Below the pieces are notes generated by a model. The model was not told the DNA's origin. It saw nothing but the letters and a program-made list of their open reading frames with translations, and did not search any database. Shown here in pieces: positions 59,151 through 64,000 of a stretch of DNA of 64,000 nt. Position numbers and translations under genes: made by a program. The DNA comes from Nissolia schottii (lineage: Eukaryota; Streptophyta; Magnoliopsida; Fabales; Fabaceae), in NCBI GenBank assembly GCA_003254905.1, contig QANU01043359.1:221970-285969 (forward strand). The letters are read 5' to 3'. Position 1 is the first letter of the stretch; every line of letters starts with the position of its first letter.

Positions 59151-59218
59151 ACCCACACACCCAAAACGTTCCACAAACCAAGCCACAACTCTTAACGGAT
59201 CGCAGGCATCGTACCACA

Positions 59219-60637
59219 ATGCCATCTTCTTCTACTTCTCCTTCTCCTTCGCTTGCACCAACTATCATCTCAAAATGCACCGTTTTCCCTCACAAAAATT
59301 CCACAATGAGTGACCTCAAGCTCTCAATCTCAGACCTCAACATGCTCGGCTGTCACTACATCCAAAAGGGATGCCTCTTCGCCGCACCCTCTCTCCCTTA
59401 TGACACTCTCATCCCTCACCTCAAAGACTCCCTCTCCCGTACCCTCTCCATCTTCCCCCCGCTCGCTGGCCGCTTCACCACCGCCCCCTCCGGCCACGTC
59501 TACATCGCCTGCAACGACGCCGGCGTCGATTTCATCCACGCCGCCGCCCCGGAACTCTCCGTCGCAGATCTTCTGTCCCCAACAGACGTCCCTCGCATCT
59601 TCCACCGACTCTTCCCCTTCCACCATAAACTCAACTATGAAGCGCATTTCTCGCCGATTGTTGCCATCCAGCTCACCGAGTTCGTCGACGGCGTCTTCAT
59701 CGGCGTCACTATCTCCCACGCCGTCGCCGACGGCTCCTCCCTGTGGCTCTTCTTCAACACCTTCGCCGAACTCTCCAGAGGAGCCACGTCGCCGTCAAGG
59801 CTACCGGACTTCCGCCGGGAATCCATTCTGATTTCCGACGCCGTGCTCCGACTTCCGGACGGCGAGCTCAAGATATCCTTCAACGCCGACGAGCCGTTGC
59901 GCGAGAGGATTTTCAGCTTCAGCCGCGTTGCCATTCGGAGGCTGAAAGCAGCCGTGAACGGCCGCGCGTTACCGGAGAACCAAAGCGGCGACACTGCCGT
60001 CGAGTTGATAGGGAAGACGGGCGACGACGCTCAACCGAAAACGGTTACTGAAAACAAACCAAAGGACGAAACGGTTGAGATTTCGTCGTTTCAGTCGCTG
60101 TGTGCACTGACGTGGCAAGCCGTCACTCGCGCGAGGAATTTACCGTCGTCGAAAACGACAACGGTTAGGATGCCGGTGAACGTTCGGAGCCGCGTGGAGC
60201 CGAAGCTAGCTGACAACTACTTTGGCAACGCGATTCTGGGCATTGACACCCGCGCAACGGCGGAGGACGTGGTGTCCAGGGACCTGCGGTGGTGCGCGCT
60301 GCAGCTGAACAAGAGCGTAAAGGCGTACGATAGCGGTGCGGTGCGGCGTGCCGTAGCGGATTGGGAACGGGAGCCGCAATGCTTCGCGCTGGGAAACCAC
60401 GACGGCGGTGTGGTGCATGTGGGGAGCTCGCCAAGGTTCCCAATGTATGATACTGATTTCGGGTGGGGGACGCCCGTGGCAGTGCGGAGCGGCGCCGGCA
60501 ACAAGTTTGATGGCAAGATGTCGGCCTTTCCGGGGAGGGAGGGCATCGGCTCCGTCGACTTGGAGGTGGTTTTGGCGCCCGGCACCATGGCGGGGCTCGA
60601 GTCTGATGCTGAGTTCATGCTCTATGCGTCCAGCTGA
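59219..60637 (+). CDS. BAHD (HXXXD-type) acyltransferase (472 aa)
   Basis: Cytosolic enzyme that moves an acyl group from a CoA thioester to an alcohol or amine of a specialised metabolite. Both family motifs are intact: HAVAD (H167-D171, catalytic histidine) and DFGWG (413-417, structural). Single exon, 472 aa, near the usual 430-480. It starts MPSSSTSPSPSLAPTIISKC; this ATG is chosen because a TATA box lies just upstream of it and the extension to 59030 would be untranscribed. Segments SDLNMLGCHYIQKGCLF and PVNVRSRVEPKLADNYFGN resemble the clade of uncharacterised Arabidopsis acetyltransferases that includes EPS1-like proteins; the substrate cannot be told. A Lys/Glu-rich loop (residues about 260-290) links the two halves. 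The CDS is GC-rich against AT-rich flanks. Confidence 0.93.
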   Translation: MPSSSTSPSPSLAPTIISKCTVFPHKNSTMSDLKLSISDLNMLGCHYIQKGCLFAAPSLPYDTLIPHLKDSLSRTLSIFPPLAGRFTTAPSGHVYIACNDAGVDFIHAAAPELSVADLLSPTDVPRIFHRLFPFHHKLNYEAHFSPIVAIQLTEFVDGVFIGVTISHAVADGSSLWLFFNTFAELSRGATSPSRLPDFRRESILISDAVLRLPDGELKISFNADEPLRERIFSFSRVAIRRLKAAVNGRALPENQSGDTAVELIGKTGDDAQPKTVTENKPKDETVEISSFQSLCALTWQAVTRARNLPSSKTTTVRMPVNVRSRVEPKLADNYFGNAILGIDTRATAEDVVSRDLRWCALQLNKSVKAYDSGAVRRAVADWEREPQCFALGNHDGGVVHVGSSPRFPMYDTDFGWGTPVAVRSGAGNKFDGKMSAFPGREGIGSVDLEVVLAPGTMAGLESDAEFMLYASS

Positions 60638-61083
60638 TGGGGACAGGTGTCGGGATCGCGGAGTGTTTGGCTGGTTGGTCATGCTGGGGTGGCCTTTGTT
60701 GGCTTTGTTTTGAAGTGCGTGTTTGGCTTTAGTTTTTGTTTTTAAAATTTTGTTATAAAAATAGTAAAAATTATAAAATTTACTTTCTTGTTTTTATTTT
60801 TTATTTTTTTATTATTTTCTTTTAAAATTTTAAAACAAGAAACTCTAAAACTGAAAATTAAAAATAAAAATTGAGATCAAATATATTTTAAAAAAATAAA
60901 AGTGGTTGAGTTTTAAGTTGTGTGATTAAAAGATTGAATAGCCGTTGCAGTTTGCTAGCATTGAGCACTTAGTCTCAATTAGAGCATGAGTCAATTCTTT
61001 TATATATTAGCGTTTTAATCCGTGCATACAGTAATAAAAATTTATTTATATAAACTAAATAGATATAATTTTTATACCTAAAG

Positions 61084-61119
<36 letters not shown>

Positions 61120-61607
61120 GTTTGCTAATCTCCATAACTTATGTGCAGGTTTGCTAACTTTCATAACTTCATGTGAAAATTAGCACTCTTTACATTTTCA
61201 TTTAGACACAAATTTTTTTTATTTATTTTTCCTTTTAACTTATAATGATGGATAAATTTATAATTTCTTTGTTCACATTAATATTCACTTCACTTTTTCT
61301 CTTATCTAATTAATGTTCCTTCTTTATTATTTATTTGTTTATTCTCTCTCCTAAAGATTATAAACTAAGTGTTAACAAAAATTCAAGTAATATTATTATT
61401 ATTTAATAATAATTTCATAAAATATTGTTTACAAATTCTCAAAACAACTAACGAACAGTTGGTAAAAAAATCCTTACGTGATAAATAGTAAATGTGGAAA
61501 ACAATCTTTAATTTTTTTCCCTCAAATATATTAATATTACGTGAACTTCATTTATATAATATTTAGGAAATAGAAAAAAAATATAAAATCATCATTAAGA
61601 TAATTAA
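60638..61607. other. BAHD 3' flank, AT-rich
   Basis: Probable 3' UTR, then very AT-rich DNA with (AT)n at 61086-61116. No gene. Confidence 0.5.
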
Positions 61608-62600
61608 TGACAGCGGAAATAAAATATTTATTATGTGAGAGAAGTAGTGGTGAGAGTATTAAATAAGTAAGAGAAAAGTTGAAGAATAATAAACGTTGGT
61701 AATAGAAAGTTATAAAATTACCCATAAATAATGTTGACTTAAGAATGAGGTGTATTGGTTTTTTTGGTCTAAATAAAAATGTGTGGAATGTACTAACATT
61801 TACATGAAGTTGTCGAAATTTAGCAAACTCCATAATAATAATAATAATAATATATATATATATATATACACACATAAATAAATAAAGTAAATAGAATTTT
61901 TTATTTATTTTTACGTTGAAGAGATTATTATGTCAGCATGTTAAATGCAATACTATCAAAGTTTATAATCCATTACAAAATTTAGATGTTTAAAAATAAA
62001 GTATTTGACACAAAACAACAAATGATATTTCAATAAGTCCATACTTTTATATTAGAACTTTATTTAAAAACTTACAAAAATTACTAGTGACTTGTGCAAC
62101 CTCAAATTGTATAAATTATTTTCCGTTATCTCGACAAAAGTGATTTATTTTTTTAGAAAGTAGATCTAAGATTTAATTATTTTTTATTCATGTGATAACA
62201 TATAATTAGATTAGATGATAACATAAAACTTTTACGTTAATAATGTAAAGAAATTTAACTTGTAGAATAAAGATGTATACTACGGGCAAAAGCCCTGCGT
62301 CGAAAGTTATAAAAAATCATCTAAAATTTTTCATTCTCGTGAGGGTCATGAATAAAGGAAAAAATTGTATTCCAATCATGTGTTTAACATCACATGTTTT
62401 AACTAACAATTTTGCAATTTTTTTCTTTTTATGGATTTCTCTTTTTGTCAGGTAAGCATCATTGAATCCTTATCTTAAATTAACTTTTAACAATTTATAG
62501 AATAAGTTATTAAAAATTTAATTTTTTTATTCATTCTTTGTTAAGACATTAAATCTATGATTTTCTTCTAAACAAATACTAAAAAATATTGTTTATTTAA
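61608..62600. repeat. Tandem duplication, unit 1 (993 bp)
   Basis: Begins TGACAGCGGAAATAAAATAT and ends TTGTTTATTTAA; repeated at 62601-63574 with a few substitutions and small indels. Includes an (AT)n microsatellite (61850-61868) that differs in length between the units. Its open frames (for example the minus-strand 61875-61552) are AT-rich noise duplicated with it. Confidence 0.88.
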
Positions 62601-62830
62601 TGACAGCGGAAATAAAATATTTATTATGTGAGAGAAGTAGTGTTGAGAGTATTAAATAAGTAAGAGAAAAGTTGAAGAATAATAAACGTTGGTAATAGAA
62701 AGTTATAAAATTACCCATAAATAATGTTGACTTAAGAATGAGGTGTGCTGGTTTTTTTGGTCTAAATAAAAATGTGTGGAATGTACTAACATTCACATGA
62801 AGTTGTCGAAATTTAGCAAACTCAATAATA

Positions 62831-62867
<37 letters not shown>

Positions 62868-63574
62868 TAAATAAATAAAGTAAATAGAATTTTTATTTAT
62901 TTTTACGTTGAAAAGATTATTATGTCAGCATGTTAAATGCAATACTATCAAAGTTTATAATCCATTACAAAATTTAGATGTTTAAAAATAAAGTATTTGA
63001 CACAAAACAACAAATGATATTTCAATAAGTCCATACTTTTATATTAGAACTTTATTTAAAAACTTACAAAAATTACTAGTGACTTGTGCAACCTCAAATT
63101 GTATAAATTATTTTCCGTTACCTCGACAAAAGTGATTTATTTTTTTAGAAAGTAGATCTAAGATTTAATTATTTTTTATTCATGTGATAACATATAATTA
63201 GATTAGATGATAACATAAAAATTTTACGTTAATAGAATAAAGATGTATACTATGGGTAAAAGCCCTGCGTCGAAAGTTATAAAAAATCATCTAAAATTTT
63301 TCATTCTTGTGAGGGTCATGAATAAAAGAAAAAATTGTATTCCCATCATGTGTTTAACATCACATGTTTTAGCTAACAATTTTGCAATTTTTTTCTTTTT
63401 ATGGATTTCTCTTTTTGTCAGATAATTAAGCATCATGAAATCGTTATCTTAAATTAGCTTTTAACAATTTATAGAATAAGTTATTAAAAATTTAATTTTT
63501 TCATTCATTCTTTGTTAGGACATTAAATCTATGATTTTCTTCTAAACAAATACTAAAAAATATTGTTTATTTAA
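62601..63574. repeat. Tandem duplication, unit 2 (974 bp)
   Basis: Second head-to-tail copy of 61608-62600, mostly over 95% identical by eye. The 19-bp length difference comes from microsatellite changes and small indels (for example around 63232). No gene. Confidence 0.88.
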
Positions 63575-64000
63575 ATATACGTCCCAATATAGCGAAATTC
63601 TAAAAATAAATTAGTAATTATATGTATGTTTAGTATCACATCTGAAATATACATATTTAGTATAAAAAAATATTATAATCTTGCCTCGTAAGTTATAAAA
63701 TCAATTGAGATGGTCCACTCCCTATAAATTTTTTTTTTCTAAAGTCATTTATCACAAATGACAAAAAATTGTCATCCAAGACATTTAACATTACCCGTTT
63801 GAGGGATCAACTGTAGTAACAAAATTGTCCTACTAATTGCTTTTTAGTAAACACTAAAATATCTTCATCACTTGCTACTATGAGACATTAAATTCATGAT
63901 ATTTTTATAACATAAAATCTATAAAAATATTGATTATTTAAGTTAATGCATGTGTTGAGAAAACTCTATCACAAATACCAAATAGTCTAACTACAAAATA
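63575..64000. other. AT-rich DNA to window end
   Basis: No feature recognised. Confidence 0.5.

Noticed and set aside
59030..59218. N-terminal extension of the BAHD acyltransferase from an upstream in-frame ATG
   Set aside because: The TATA box at 59143 lies downstream of that ATG, and the extension matches no BAHD N-terminus.
61552..62868. Paired minus-strand frames with similar peptides
   Set aside because: They are similar only because the DNA is tandemly duplicated; composition is AT-noise with microsatellite-encoded Tyr/Ile runs.

Overview
This window is nuclear DNA of a dicot plant. The five recognisable host gene models carry plant-type introns or plant-specific families, the intergenic DNA is AT-rich, and most of the space between genes is retrotransposon and inverted-repeat transposon debris. 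Protein wording (for example the polygalacturonase N-terminus) and the MITE types recall legumes, but that is an impression and not a proof. One sized gap (19910-20030) and three single-N joins (2956, 25985, 47557) mark it as a draft assembly.

Host genes, left to right: a membrane-anchored GH28 polygalacturonase-like protein (10499-14199, minus, 5 exons); LHCA6, a minor photosystem I antenna protein (17645-19700, plus, 5 exons); a pollen receptor-like kinase of the PRK3 type with a degenerate kinase domain (22735-24792, plus, 2 exons); LSM1 of the mRNA-decapping Lsm1-7 ring (26233-33472, minus, 5 exons, with a 4.8-kb last intron); a LAZY/DRO1/NGR gravitropism regulator whose first exon appears lost at an assembly join (45737-47506, minus); and an intronless BAHD acyltransferase (59219-60637, plus). 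A weak two-exon small ORF lies at 1608-1937. The genes are functionally unrelated and do not form a cluster or operon-like unit.

Mobile DNA: at least five copies or pieces of one long-LTR Ty3/gypsy family (ends TGTAACATCC...GGTGTTACA, full length about 3.4 kb) lie at 1-1475, 6231-9813, 19753-20520, 35254-38678, 49795-50770 and 55094-58570. One is a solo LTR with a perfect 5-bp target duplication. Another still has an initiator-tRNA-Met primer-binding site and the start of gag. A deleted Ty1/copia element (40634-43216) with a perfect 5-bp target duplication sits inside a 29-30 bp tandem satellite. Also present are two Mutator-like inverted-repeat elements with near-perfect 9-bp duplications, a larger inverted-repeat element hosting the solo LTR, several MITEs, a tRNA-like SINE with 14-bp target duplications, a LINE RNase H relic, an Athila-like relic and a CACTA terminus.

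The most interesting observation is inside the long LTR family. Its LTR looks like a concealed two-exon gene: a TATA box about 0.5 kb from the LTR start, a conserved GG|GTAA donor-like site 160-310 bp further on, a 1.4-1.7 kb intron-like spacer, a conserved TTCAG|GTG acceptor-like site, and then a short ORF with a proline-rich middle and an acidic tail. Two copies differ in this ORF partly by synonymous and conservative changes. The intron-like spacer carries a minisatellite at the same relative position in every copy, but built from one of two unrelated motifs.
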